From RPQJ01 sp963762315 (GTDB lineage Bacteria; Pseudomonadota; Gammaproteobacteria; Steroidobacterales; Steroidobacteraceae), in NCBI GenBank assembly GCA_963762315.1, contig CAVXKO010000004.1, positions 558,001 through 622,000 of the forward strand: DNA of 64,000 bases, given 5' to 3'. Below the pieces are notes generated by a model. The model was given only the letters and a program-made list of their open reading frames with translations, was not told the DNA's origin and made no database searches. Shown in pieces: positions 19,196-28,893 of this stretch. Positions within the stretch are counted from its first letter, which is position 1; each line of letters starts with the position of its first letter. Both the position numbers and the translations under genes were made by a program.

Positions 19196-19519
19196 TCATT
19201 TCTCGAGGTAGCTAAGCTTGCCGGGGCGGCCGTCCCAATCCTTGGCATCTGCCGGCGCGTCTTTCTTCTCGGTGATCACCGGCCATTTCTTGGCCAGTTC
19301 GGCATTGAGCGCCTTGAACTGACCCTGGCCGTCCGGGATCTCCTCTTCCGAGAAGATCGCCTCGGCCGGGCATTCCGGCTCGCACAACGTGCAGTCGATG
19401 CACTCGTCCGGGTCGATGACCAGCATGTTCGGACCTTCGTGGAAGCAGTCCACCGGGCAGACCTCCACGCAATCCATGTACTTGCACTTGATGCAGTTTT
19501 CGGTGACGACGAAGGTCAT
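19196..19519 (-). CDS. fdxA: Seven-iron ferredoxin (FdxA type)
   Basis: A 107-residue 3Fe-4S/4Fe-4S ferredoxin. N-terminal cysteines lie in ENCIKCKYMDCVEVCPVDCF, and the second cluster motif is DECIDCTLCEPECPAEAIF, the CxxCxxCxxxCP pattern at about 40-50. The acidic C-terminal extension, ending DWDGRPGKLSYLEK, is standard for FdxA of proteobacteria. ATG 19519 is chosen over TTG 19525 because a GGAGA lies 6 bases before it. It is an electron carrier whose partners cannot be read from the locus. It converges on dsbC across the long hairpin. Confidence 0.94.
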   Translation of the reverse strand: MTFVVTENCIKCKYMDCVEVCPVDCFHEGPNMLVIDPDECIDCTLCEPECPAEAIFSEEEIPDGQGQFKALNAELAKKWPVITEKKDAPADAKDWDGRPGKLSYLEK

Positions 19520-19614
19520 CGGCAATCTCCGGATTCAGCGGTCGGGGCGCCGCAAAGGCGCAGCGACGCGGCGCGTATTCTGCCAAAGCGCCGCCGCTTG
19601 GCAATGGTGGTGTT

Positions 19615-20163
19615 TCACCCGGCCGGTCGCTTGCGCAAGTCGAGCGCGGTGAAATGATGGTCCTCGACGCCGCGGCGACGGTCCTCGAAGTAGCGGCGCA
19701 GCGCGAAATCCACGCTCCTGAAGGCGATGTCCTGCCAGGGCACGTCCGCTTCGTCGTACAGCATCACTTCCAGGCTTTCCGCGCCGGCGCCGAACCTGGG
19801 CTCGGGCAGCCTGGCGCGGAACATCACGTGCACCTGGTCGGCATGCAGCACGTGGACCACGGCCAGCAGCGAGCCGATCTCCACGTCGGCCAGGGCCTCT
19901 TCCCAGGATTCGCGACGGGCCCCGTCCTGGGTAGTCTCGCCGTTTTCCATGAAACCCGCCGGGATCGTCCAATACCCGTGCCGCGGCTCGATGGCGCGCT
20001 TGCACAGGAGGATCCGGCCTTCGTGTTCGGGCACGCAGCCGACCACCAGCTTCGGGTTCTGGTAGTGGACGACGCCGCAGCCGTCGCAGACGAACCGCGG
20101 GAGGTGGTCGCCTTCCGGGGTTCGCAGCGAGACGGGCTGGCCGCAGTGGGAACAGAATTTCAC
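19615..20163 (-). CDS. NUDIX hydrolase with N-terminal zinc ribbon
   Basis: A 182-residue NUDIX protein (ADP-ribose pyrophosphatase/NADH pyrophosphatase-like). The N-terminus has two CxxC pairs, FCSHCG and FVCDGCG, spaced as a small zinc ribbon, followed by VVHYQNPKLVVGC. The Nudix box is GFMENGETTQDGARRESWEE and onward, near residues 70-92, with the catalytic REx2EE pattern. The start is GTG 20163: a longer frame exists but runs through the tRNA-Leu gene, so it cannot be coding. It lies 12 bp downstream of tRNA-Leu on the same strand. The nucleotide substrate is unknown. Confidence 0.88.
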   Translation of the reverse strand: MKFCSHCGQPVSLRTPEGDHLPRFVCDGCGVVHYQNPKLVVGCVPEHEGRILLCKRAIEPRHGYWTIPAGFMENGETTQDGARRESWEEALADVEIGSLLAVVHVLHADQVHVMFRARLPEPRFGAGAESLEVMLYDEADVPWQDIAFRSVDFALRRYFEDRRRGVEDHHFTALDLRKRPAG

Positions 20164-20175
20164 GGGATCGAGGTT

Positions 20176-20262
20176 TGGTGCCGGTGGAGGGGATCGAACC
20201 CACACATGGTTGCCCATGGCAGATTTTGAGTCTGCTGCGTCTACCAGTTCCGCCACACCGGC
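20176..20262 (-). tRNA. tRNA-Leu (anticodon CAA)
   Basis: Read on the minus strand: acceptor GCCGGTG pairs with CACCGGC before an encoded A-CCA end. The anticodon arm is GCAGA-CTCAAAA-TCTGC, giving anticodon CAA (reads UUG). A long class II variable arm and the T arm with GGTTCGATCCC are present. Length 87 with CCA. Confidence 0.96.
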
Positions 20263-20477
20263 GCGAGGCGCGAAGCTTACCCGATTGTCAGTCAATAGTT
20301 GAGAATAGTATTAATGTCAGTCGCTTAGCTTGACTTCCGCCAGTGAAATCGAGACTGCGAGCCCTGCGGCGAAGGTCACGGACCGCCGTAAATGGAACCC
20401 GGTACAATCCGCGCGGTCAGAGGTCACCGGTAGTCGCCCGCGGGCGGCCGGCCCATTTGGCACGGAGATAGGCTCGC

Positions 20478-21200
20478 ATGCGACGACGGAGACTGGCCGC
20501 CTGCCTGGTGGCGTTGACCTGCGCCGTGGGTACCGCCCGCGCGGAAAGCAATCTGGCCTCGAGCCTCGTGGCCGCGGCCCCGGCTGCCAATCCCAAAGTG
20601 CTTGCGCTCGCCGTCCGCGCCGCCGAATGCGCGCGCCGGCAGGGCCGCCTCGATTCCTTCCACCGCCTCGCCGTCATCGATTACTCGCTCCCCTCGACGA
20701 AGCCGCGCCTTTGGGTGTTCGACGTCGACCACGGCCGGCTCCTGTTCCAGGAACTGGTTGCGCATGGCCGCAACACCGGCGAGGCCCTGGCGCAGAAGTT
20801 CTCGAACGTCGAAGGCAGCAAGATGTCGAGCCTCGGCTTGTTCCAGACGGCCGACACTTATTACGGCAACAACGGCTACTCGCTGCGCCTGCACGGGCTC
20901 GACACCGGGTTCAACGACCGAGCGCTCGAGCGCGCCATCGTCATGCACGGCGCTCCGTACGTCAGCGAAGCGATTGCCGAGCATCTCGGCCGGCTCGGCC
21001 GCAGCTGGGGTTGCCCCGCCGTGCGCCAGGAAGTCGCCCGAGGCGTGATCGACACGATGAAGGGCGGGGCGCTGCTGTTCGCTTATTACCCTGACAGCAA
21101 GTGGCTGTCCGGGTCCACGTTCTTCAAGTGCGACGGCAGCGCCGAAGGCAACGGTGCCGTCGTTGCCAGCGCGGATACTGCGCCGAAGAAGCGCGGCTGA
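20478..21200 (+). CDS. Murein L,D-transpeptidase catalytic domain family protein
   Basis: A 240-residue exported protein with a signal peptide (MRRRRLAACLVALTCAVGTA, cleavage near ARA-ESN). The YkuD-like catalytic signature is present: IVMHGAPYVSE with His near 157 and GRSWGCPAVRQEVARG with the Cys nucleophile near 179. Members of this family (the shorter, YkuD_2-type group) are thought to form or edit 3-3 crosslinks or attach lipoproteins to peptidoglycan; the exact reaction is not established here. GGAG at 20463-20466 is the likely ribosome site. It stands alone between tRNA-Leu and a sigma factor gene. Confidence 0.85.
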   Translation: MRRRRLAACLVALTCAVGTARAESNLASSLVAAAPAANPKVLALAVRAAECARRQGRLDSFHRLAVIDYSLPSTKPRLWVFDVDHGRLLFQELVAHGRNTGEALAQKFSNVEGSKMSSLGLFQTADTYYGNNGYSLRLHGLDTGFNDRALERAIVMHGAPYVSEAIAEHLGRLGRSWGCPAVRQEVARGVIDTMKGGALLFAYYPDSKWLSGSTFFKCDGSAEGNGAVVASADTAPKKRG

Positions 21201-21284
21201 GCCCCTGCAGGGTCCGGGCCGGGCTGCCGGCCTTTTGTCGCCGGCCTGCGACCTTTTTGCGGTCCGGCGCATCTAATGCGGTGA

Positions 21285-21884
21285 ATGTCCTCATTCTCCG
21301 ATACCGACCTTCCTCCCGGCGCAATCGAGCGCGCCCGCGCGGGTGACCCGCAAGCGCAGGAAGCCATCTACCGCGCGTTCGAGCGCCCCGTGTTCACGCT
21401 GGCGCGCCGTCTCGTGCCGCAACGTGCCGCCGCGGAAGACCTGGCGCAGGACGTGTTCGTCGACGTGCTGACGCGCCTCGGCCAGTACGACGGCCGCGGC
21501 TCGTTCGCCGGATGGGTGCGGACCCTCGCGGTGAATCGCTGCCTGATGTACCTGCGCTCGCCGTGGCAGCGCAGCCGGCGCTGGTTCGAGCGCTCTTGCG
21601 GCGACGAGGTCGATGCGTTGCCCGAGCGAGCGGATGAGTCGGCGCGCGACGGCGGGGACGCCATGGACCTCGAGCGCGCCCTGGCGCGCCTGCCCGACAC
21701 GGCGCGCGCCGTAGTCTGGCTGCACGACGTCGAGGGCTACACGCACGCCGAGATCGGCCTGCTGTTCGACAGCACGCCCAGCTTTTCGAAATCGCAGCTG
21801 GCCCGCGCGCACGAAACGCTGCGCGGCTGGCTGCATGCGAATGGAGTGGACCAGACATGCCTGCCCGTATCGACGAGTTGCTGA
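21285..21884 (+). CDS. ECF-type RNA polymerase sigma factor
   Basis: A 199-residue sigma-70 family protein with regions 2 and 4 only. Region 2 contains FERPVFTLARRLVPQRAAAE, DLAQDVFVDVLTRLGQYDG and SFAGWVRTLAVNRCLMYLRS. Region 4 contains LARLPDTARAVVWLHDVEGY and THAEIGLLFDSTPSFSKSQL; the DxxPSFSKSQLARA recognition helix matches the group that includes RpoE-like sigmas seen before small anti-sigma proteins. Its 3' end overlaps the next gene by 28 bp, implying translational coupling with the membrane protein that follows. Target promoters are unknown; autoregulation is likely by analogy. Confidence 0.92.
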   Translation: MSSFSDTDLPPGAIERARAGDPQAQEAIYRAFERPVFTLARRLVPQRAAAEDLAQDVFVDVLTRLGQYDGRGSFAGWVRTLAVNRCLMYLRSPWQRSRRWFERSCGDEVDALPERADESARDGGDAMDLERALARLPDTARAVVWLHDVEGYTHAEIGLLFDSTPSFSKSQLARAHETLRGWLHANGVDQTCLPVSTSC

Positions 21885-22381
21885 GCCGGGGCCTGGCGAA
21901 CCTGCCGGCGGCCGACGGAGGCCCGGGCGGCTGGCGGGCCGTGCAGCAGAAGCTCCAGCGCCGCGAGATCAGTGCCCTGCGCCTGCAACAGGCCGCGCGC
22001 TGGTCGATGGCCGCGTCGGTCGTCGTGCTGGGGAGCGTCGTCGCGCTGAGCGTCACGCAGCGTCGCGCGACGTCGCCCGCGCCGGCCGTCGTTGCGGTCG
22101 CTGCGCCGCAGTCCGTCGATGACGTCGAACAGTTGCGCGCGCAGTCGGTCGCGCTCGAGCAGTTGCTGGCCGCGCTCCCCGGGCGTCCCACCGTGATGCG
22201 GGCGGAGACGGCCCTGCCGATCGACACGCTCGAGACGCAAGTGCAGTGGCTCGATCACCAGTTGTCCGCCGGCGACGACGCCTCGCCCGCCGACAAGAGG
22301 CAGTTGTGGCGCGAACGAGTCGAGGTCATGAACTCGCTGGTGCGGCTGCGCTATGCAGAAGTACAGCGAGTCGCGATGTGA
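21857..22381 (+). CDS. Single-pass membrane protein, probable anti-sigma factor
   Basis: A 174-residue protein with a cytoplasmic N-terminus of about 47 residues (MPARIDELLSRGLANLPAAD), one membrane helix near 48-66 (WSMAASVVVLGSVVALSV), and a mostly helical periplasmic part (VDDVEQLRAQSVALEQLLAA). There is no HxxxCxxC zinc motif of ZAS-type anti-sigmas. I do not recognise the family; the anti-sigma role is inferred from overlap with the ECF sigma gene, the topology, and the size. The N-terminal region would be the sigma-binding part and the outer part a possible sensor. Confidence 0.7.
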   Translation: MPARIDELLSRGLANLPAADGGPGGWRAVQQKLQRREISALRLQQAARWSMAASVVVLGSVVALSVTQRRATSPAPAVVAVAAPQSVDDVEQLRAQSVALEQLLAALPGRPTVMRAETALPIDTLETQVQWLDHQLSAGDDASPADKRQLWRERVEVMNSLVRLRYAEVQRVAM

Positions 22382-22395
22382 ACCGGAGGATGACG

Positions 22396-23385
22396 ATGAG
22401 AAAGCAGAATGCGTTCGCCGTGCTGCTGGCCGCCGCAGCAATGCTGACGAGCAGCTTCGCGGTTGCGGTGGAGCCCACGGATCGCGCGGCCATGGAGAAG
22501 GATCTGGCGGCGGCCCGCACGCGACTCGACCAGGCTGCGAAGGAAGTGGCGGATCTCAGCCGGCAGCTCTACGGTGACGACGCGCGTGACGCGATGCGGC
22601 TGCTGCACGGGCCCGGTCCCCAGGGCGCGATGCTCGGCGTGAACATCGGCGGCGAGCAGGCGCGGGACGACGGCGTGCAGGTCATGGGCGTGAGTCCCGC
22701 CGGTCCCGCGCAGGCCGCCGGGCTCAAGGCCGGGGACGTCATCGTCGCGGTCGACGGCAAGTCGCTCAAGAAGACCGCCGACGCAGGCCCGGCGCGCCAG
22801 CTCGTCGACTACATGCGCGGCGTGAAGCCGGGGCAGACGGTGAAAGTGGACTACCTGCGCGACGGTAAGCGCATGACGGCGTCCGTGGCCGCGACGCAGG
22901 CGATGCCGCCGACGGCCATGCTGATGCGCGAGCGCATGATGCTGCCGCCCGGCATGGAAGAAATGATTCCAGGCATGATGGACTTCATCGGCTCCGGCCA
23001 TGCGTTCGGCGCGCTCGAACTCGCGCCCATGACGCCGAAGCTCGGCCAGTACTTCGGCACCGACAAGGGCATGCTCGTCGTGCGCGCGCCGGCCGAGGGC
23101 CCCTTCAAGCTCGAAGACGGCGACGTGATCCTTGCGATCGACGGACGCGTGCCGGAGAGCCCGGGCCACGCCTATCGCATCCTCGGCTCATACCAGCCGG
23201 ATGAAAGGGTGAAGTTCGACATCCTGCGCAATCGCAACCGCATGACCGTCGAGGCGACGATGCCGAAGCCCGGGGAGTTCGGTCCGCCGCACGCCCGGCC
23301 GGTTCAGCCGCGCATGCCACCGCCGCCCGCGGCAGCCCCGCCCGCACCGGTTCCGCCACCGAGGAAACCCGCGGAATCGGCCTGA
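22396..23385 (+). CDS. Periplasmic protein with two PDZ domains
   Basis: A 329-residue exported protein. ATG 22396 follows GGAGG with 6 bases between; an ATG at 22390 directly abuts the GGAGG and is less likely. Signal peptide about 1-25 (MRKQNAFAVLLAAAAMLTSS). A short helical stretch is followed by PDZ 1 at about 76-165 (GVSPAGPAQAAGLKAGDVIV) and a second PDZ-like domain at about 205-290 (EDGDVILAIDGRVPESPGHA). The tail is rich in proline and alanine. No protease domain is present, unlike DegS/HtrA. It is third in a run with a sigma factor and a probable anti-sigma, 14 bp after the latter, which suggests envelope sensing or an adaptor role in that pathway. Confidence 0.82.
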   Translation: MRKQNAFAVLLAAAAMLTSSFAVAVEPTDRAAMEKDLAAARTRLDQAAKEVADLSRQLYGDDARDAMRLLHGPGPQGAMLGVNIGGEQARDDGVQVMGVSPAGPAQAAGLKAGDVIVAVDGKSLKKTADAGPARQLVDYMRGVKPGQTVKVDYLRDGKRMTASVAATQAMPPTAMLMRERMMLPPGMEEMIPGMMDFIGSGHAFGALELAPMTPKLGQYFGTDKGMLVVRAPAEGPFKLEDGDVILAIDGRVPESPGHAYRILGSYQPDERVKFDILRNRNRMTVEATMPKPGEFGPPHARPVQPRMPPPPAAAPPAPVPPPRKPAESA

Positions 23386-23407
23386 CTTTCTCCGGGCCCG
23401 CCGTGGC

Positions 23408-23432
23408 GAGGGCCCGGCCTGGCCGGGCCCTC
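23408..23432 (+). terminator. GC-rich hairpin after the PDZ gene
   Basis: Twelve-base arms GAGGGCCCGGCC and GGCCGGGCCCTC separated by one base, just after the PDZ stop and before queA. There is no long T run, so rho-independent termination is only likely, not certain. Confidence 0.5.
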
Positions 23433-23450
23433 TGCTAGCATGCGCGCCCC

Positions 23451-24500
23451 ATGCAGCTCAGCGACTTCCATTACGATCTGCCCGAGTCGCTGATCGCGCG
23501 GTATCCCGCGGACCCGCGCAGCGCGAGCCGGCTGCTGCACCTCGATGGTGCCACCGGAACGCTGGCCGATCTCGGCGTGACCGACCTCCCGCGCCTGCTG
23601 CGTGCGGGCGATCTCCTGGTGTTCAACGACACGCGCGTGGTTCCGGCGCGGCTGTTCGGCACCAAGGCGACCGGAGGCAAGGTCGAGCTGATGCTCGAGC
23701 GGCTGCACGGCGGCGCACGCGCTTCGGTGCAGATCCGGGCCAGCAAGTCGGCGAAACCCGGCGCGCGCATTGCCCTCCAGGGCGGCGCCGCGGCGACGGT
23801 GGTCGACCGCGACGGCGAATTCTGGCTCGTCGAATTCGATGCCCCGGCAAGCGAGGTCTTCGAGCGCTGCGGCGAGATGCCACTGCCGCCCTACATCGAT
23901 CGCCCCGCCGAAGACCAGGACCGAGAACGTTACCAGACCGTTTACGCCAGGACTCCCGGCGCCGTAGCCGCACCGACCGCGGGGCTGCACTTTGACTCGA
24001 GCCTGCTCGACGCGTGTCGCAAGGCCGGGGCCGAGTTCGCGTTCGTCACGCTGCATGTCGGCGCCGGCACGTTCCAACCCGTGCGCGTGCAGAATGTCGC
24101 CGAGCACCGCATGCACGCGGAGTTATTGCAGGTCGATGCTGCCACGGTGCGGGCCGTGGAGGCCGCCCGGGCGCGGGGTTCGCGCGTGATCGCCGTCGGC
24201 ACCACCTCCGTGCGCTCGCTCGAGACCGCTGCTCAGGGCGGCCGCGTCTCGCCGTACGAAGGCGAGACCCGGATGTTCATCACGCCGGGCTATCGCTTCA
24301 AGGTGGTCGATGCGCTCGTCACGAACTTCCACCTGCCGGAGTCCACGCTGCTCATGCTGGTGAGCGCGTTCGCCGGCCGCGAGCACGTGCTCGCCGCCTA
24401 CCGCCACGCTGTGGAGGCGCGCTACCGATTCTTCAGTTACGGTGACGCCATGTTCATCGAGCCGTCACCCGCCGCCCTCGAACCGAGGCAGCGGCCATGA
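23451..24500 (+). CDS. queA: S-adenosylmethionine:tRNA ribosyltransferase-isomerase QueA
   Basis: A 349-residue enzyme of queuosine synthesis; it transfers and isomerises the ribosyl group of S-adenosylmethionine to preQ1 in tRNA, giving epoxyqueuosine. Family blocks: MQLSDFHYDLPESLIARYPA at the start, LLVFNDTRVVPARLFGTKAT, GEMPLPPYIDRPAEDQDRER, then YQTVYARTPGAVAAPTAGLH, VTLHVGAGTFQPVRVQNV, and TNFHLPESTLLMLVSAFAGR. Length fits (E. coli 356). It ends in a 4-bp overlap with tgt, the conserved queA-tgt arrangement. Confidence 0.97.
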   Translation: MQLSDFHYDLPESLIARYPADPRSASRLLHLDGATGTLADLGVTDLPRLLRAGDLLVFNDTRVVPARLFGTKATGGKVELMLERLHGGARASVQIRASKSAKPGARIALQGGAAATVVDRDGEFWLVEFDAPASEVFERCGEMPLPPYIDRPAEDQDRERYQTVYARTPGAVAAPTAGLHFDSSLLDACRKAGAEFAFVTLHVGAGTFQPVRVQNVAEHRMHAELLQVDAATVRAVEAARARGSRVIAVGTTSVRSLETAAQGGRVSPYEGETRMFITPGYRFKVVDALVTNFHLPESTLLMLVSAFAGREHVLAAYRHAVEARYRFFSYGDAMFIEPSPAALEPRQRP

Positions 24501-25606
24501 AGTTCGAGCGGCTGGGCCAGGACGGGCGGGCGCGGCGAGGCCGGCTGCACCTGCGCCATGGCACGGTCGAGACGCCGGTGTTCATGCCCGTTGGTACCTA
24601 CGGCACCGTCAAGGCGATGACGCCCGAGGAACTCACCGGTCTCGGCGCACAGATCGTGCTCGGCAACACGTTTCACTTGATGCTGCGGCCGGGCACGGAA
24701 GTGATTCGCGCGCACGGCGGTCTGCACGGGTTCATGCACTGGTCCGGACCGATCCTGACGGACTCGGGCGGCTTCCAGGTGTTCAGCCTCGCCGAGCTGC
24801 GCAAGCTGACCGAGGCGGGCGTCACGTTCCGTTCGCCCGTGAACGGCGACGCGGTCTTCCTGAGCCCCGAGATCTCGATGCAGGTGCAGGCCGCGCTCAA
24901 CTCGGACATCGTCATGGCGTTCGACGAATGCCCGCCGTACCCGGCTACCGAGGCGCAGGCCCGCCAGTCGATGGAACTGTCGATGCGCTGGGCGCAGCGC
25001 AGCCGCGATGCGTTCGGCGAACTCGGCAATCCCAACGCGCTGTTCGGGATCGTGCAGGGCGGCACCTTCCTGCCGCTGCGCGTCGAATCGATGGGCAAGC
25101 TGCTCGACATCGGGTTCGACGGCTATGCCGTCGGTGGGCTCGCGGTGGGCGAGCCGGCCGAGGAGCGCAACCGGGTGCTCGACGCGCTCGAGCCGCACCT
25201 GCCGCAGGATCGGCCGCGCTACCTGATGGGCGTCGGCACGCCCGCCGACATCGTCGCGGCCGTGAGCCGCGGCATCGACATGTTCGATTGCGTGATGCCG
25301 ACGCGCAACGCCCGCAACGGGCACCTGTTCACCCACGCAGGCGTGATCAAGATCCGCAACGCAGGGCACCAGTCCGACACGCAGCCCCTCGACCCGGCCT
25401 GTTCCTGCTACACCTGCCGGAACTACTCCCGGGCGTACCTGCGCCACCTCGACAAGTGCAACGAGATCCTCGGGGCCCGCCTCAACACGATCCACAACCT
25501 GCATTACTACCTGAGCCTCATGGCCCGGATCCGGGATGCGCTGGAGGCGGGGGCTTTTGCCCGGTTTGCCGCGGATTTCCTTGGCGGGCCGGAGGGTCAG
25601 GGATGA
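24497..25606 (+). CDS. tgt: Queuine/preQ1 tRNA-guanine transglycosylase
   Basis: A 369-residue TIM-barrel enzyme that swaps guanine-34 for preQ1 in GUN tRNAs. The substrate-binding segment is ILTDSGGFQVFSL with the first catalytic Asp, the nucleophile Asp is in GIDMFDCVMPTRNARNG, and the zinc site is CSCYTCRNYSRAYLRHL. VQGGTFLPLR matches the flexible substrate loop. Full length for bacteria. The start overlaps the queA stop (ATGA). It is followed by yajC-secD-secF as in many gammaproteobacteria. Confidence 0.97.
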   Translation: MKFERLGQDGRARRGRLHLRHGTVETPVFMPVGTYGTVKAMTPEELTGLGAQIVLGNTFHLMLRPGTEVIRAHGGLHGFMHWSGPILTDSGGFQVFSLAELRKLTEAGVTFRSPVNGDAVFLSPEISMQVQAALNSDIVMAFDECPPYPATEAQARQSMELSMRWAQRSRDAFGELGNPNALFGIVQGGTFLPLRVESMGKLLDIGFDGYAVGGLAVGEPAEERNRVLDALEPHLPQDRPRYLMGVGTPADIVAAVSRGIDMFDCVMPTRNARNGHLFTHAGVIKIRNAGHQSDTQPLDPACSCYTCRNYSRAYLRHLDKCNEILGARLNTIHNLHYYLSLMARIRDALEAGAFARFAADFLGGPEGQG

Positions 25607-25633
25607 GCACAGGCAGCGCCGCGGACCCTCGGG

Positions 25634-25639
25634 TATAAT
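25634..25639 (+). promoter_or_regulatory. Candidate -10 box for yajC-secDF
   Basis: A perfect TATAAT in GGGTATAATTCC, 50 bp before the yajC start. The -35 region (AGGCAG at 17 bp) is poor, so this is a partial match. Confidence 0.4.
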
Positions 25640-25688
25640 TCCGGGCCATTTTTTGCGCGCCCCGCAGGGGCCGACAGGAGCCTCCCTC

Positions 25689-26021
25689 ATGGATTGGTTG
25701 ATCTCGAGCGCGAACGCGCAGGCCGCCGGCGCCGCGCCTGCCGGCAACCCGTTGCTGCAGATGCTGCCGCTGGTCCTCATCTTCGTCGTCTTCTACTTCC
25801 TGCTGATCCGTCCGCAGGCGAAGCGGGCGAAGGAGCACAAGGCGATGGTCGCGGCCCTCGGGGTCGGCGACGAGGTCGTCACGAGCGGCGGGATCCTCGG
25901 CAAGATCACGGAAACCGGCGAACAGTTCCTGACCATCGAGATCGCGAGCGGCGTGCAGGTCAAGGTGCAACGGCACACGGTCACCAACGTCGTGCCAAAG
26001 GGCACCCTCAAGAGCGCCTGA
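25689..26021 (+). CDS. yajC: Preprotein translocase accessory subunit YajC
   Basis: A 110-residue single-pass inner-membrane protein of the SecDF-YajC complex. The hydrophobic helix LLQMLPLVLIFVVFYFLLIR is near residues 22-41, followed by the family motif RPQAKRAKEHKAMVAALG and the small beta domain VGDEVVTSGGILGKITE. ATG 25689 (MDWLISSANAQAAG) is the family-typical start. It lies 20 bp before secD. Confidence 0.95.
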   Translation: MDWLISSANAQAAGAAPAGNPLLQMLPLVLIFVVFYFLLIRPQAKRAKEHKAMVAALGVGDEVVTSGGILGKITETGEQFLTIEIASGVQVKVQRHTVTNVVPKGTLKSA

Positions 26022-26041
26022 GACCCAGCGGAGCCTGATCC

Positions 26042-27903
<1,862 letters not shown>

Positions 27904-27915
27904 GGCGCGAACGAA

Positions 27916-28851
27916 ATGGAATTTTTCCACAACAAGACCCATTACCCGTTCATGGCCACCCGCAAGCGGTGGTACATCGTCTCGGGCCTGCTGATCCTGA
28001 TCTCGCTCGGCTCGCTGGCCGTCCGGGGCCTCAACTTCGGCATCGACTTCACGGGCGGCGTGGTGCTCGAGCTTGGGTTCCCGCAGGCTGCGGATCTCCA
28101 GAAAGTGCGCGGCTCGCTCGAGGAGAGGGGGTTCGGGGGCGCCGTCGTGCAGAGCTTCGGCACCACCAGGGACGTCCTGGTGCGCCTCCTGCCCGGGAAG
28201 GGCGTCGACACCAACAAGCTCGCGCAGGACGTGCTCGCCGCCATCCAGGCGCACGAGCCGAACGTCGAGTTGCGGCGCACCGAAGTGGTCGGCCCGCAGG
28301 TGGGCGCGGAACTCGCCAACAAGGGCGCCATGGCGGTGCTCTTCACGTTCGTGCTGATCCTGTTCTACGTCTGGGCGCGCTTCCAGTGGAAGCTCGGTGT
28401 CGGCGCCATCGTGGCGGCGCTGCACGACCCGATCATCATCCTCGGGTTCTTCTCGGTCACCCGGATGACCTTCGACCTGCCGGCGCTCTCGGCGATCCTC
28501 GCGGTCATCGGCTACTCGCTCAACGACACGGTCGTGGTCTTCGACCGCATCCGTGAGCGCTTCCTGTCGATGCGCAAGAACACGCCGGCCGAGATCATGG
28601 ACGCTGCGATCAACGAGACGCTGTCGCGCACCATCATGACCAGCTTCACCACCATGCTGACGGTGCTGGCGCTGTTGTTCTTCGGCGGCGAGATCCTGCG
28701 CGGGTTTTCCACCGCCCTCACCATCGGCATCGTGGTCGGCACCTACTCGTCGATCTACATCGCCAGCGCGACTGCGTTGGACCTCAAGCTGTCCGTTCGC
28801 GACCTGCTGCCGGTGCAGAAGGAAAAAGGCGCGATCGACGACATGCCCTGA
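27916..28851 (+). CDS. secF: Protein translocase subunit SecF
   Basis: A 311-residue partner of SecD with six membrane helices. Family blocks: LNFGIDFTGGVVLELGFPQA after the first helix, VGPQVGAELANKGAMAVLFT, and VIGYSLNDTVVVFDRIRERF in the fourth/fifth helix region, followed by NETLSRTIMTSFTTMLTVLA. It starts 12 bp after the secD stop, completing yajC-secD-secF. Confidence 0.96.
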   Translation: MEFFHNKTHYPFMATRKRWYIVSGLLILISLGSLAVRGLNFGIDFTGGVVLELGFPQAADLQKVRGSLEERGFGGAVVQSFGTTRDVLVRLLPGKGVDTNKLAQDVLAAIQAHEPNVELRRTEVVGPQVGAELANKGAMAVLFTFVLILFYVWARFQWKLGVGAIVAALHDPIIILGFFSVTRMTFDLPALSAILAVIGYSLNDTVVVFDRIRERFLSMRKNTPAEIMDAAINETLSRTIMTSFTTMLTVLALLFFGGEILRGFSTALTIGIVVGTYSSIYIASATALDLKLSVRDLLPVQKEKGAIDDMP

Positions 28852-28893
28852 CCGCCGGGCGTGCGGCTTTGCAGGCCTTGAGGTAACCGTCCC

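Noticed and set aside
20164..20295. Longer N-terminus for the NUDIX protein
   Set aside because: The added codons are the tRNA-Leu gene itself; the conserved protein begins at GTG 20163.
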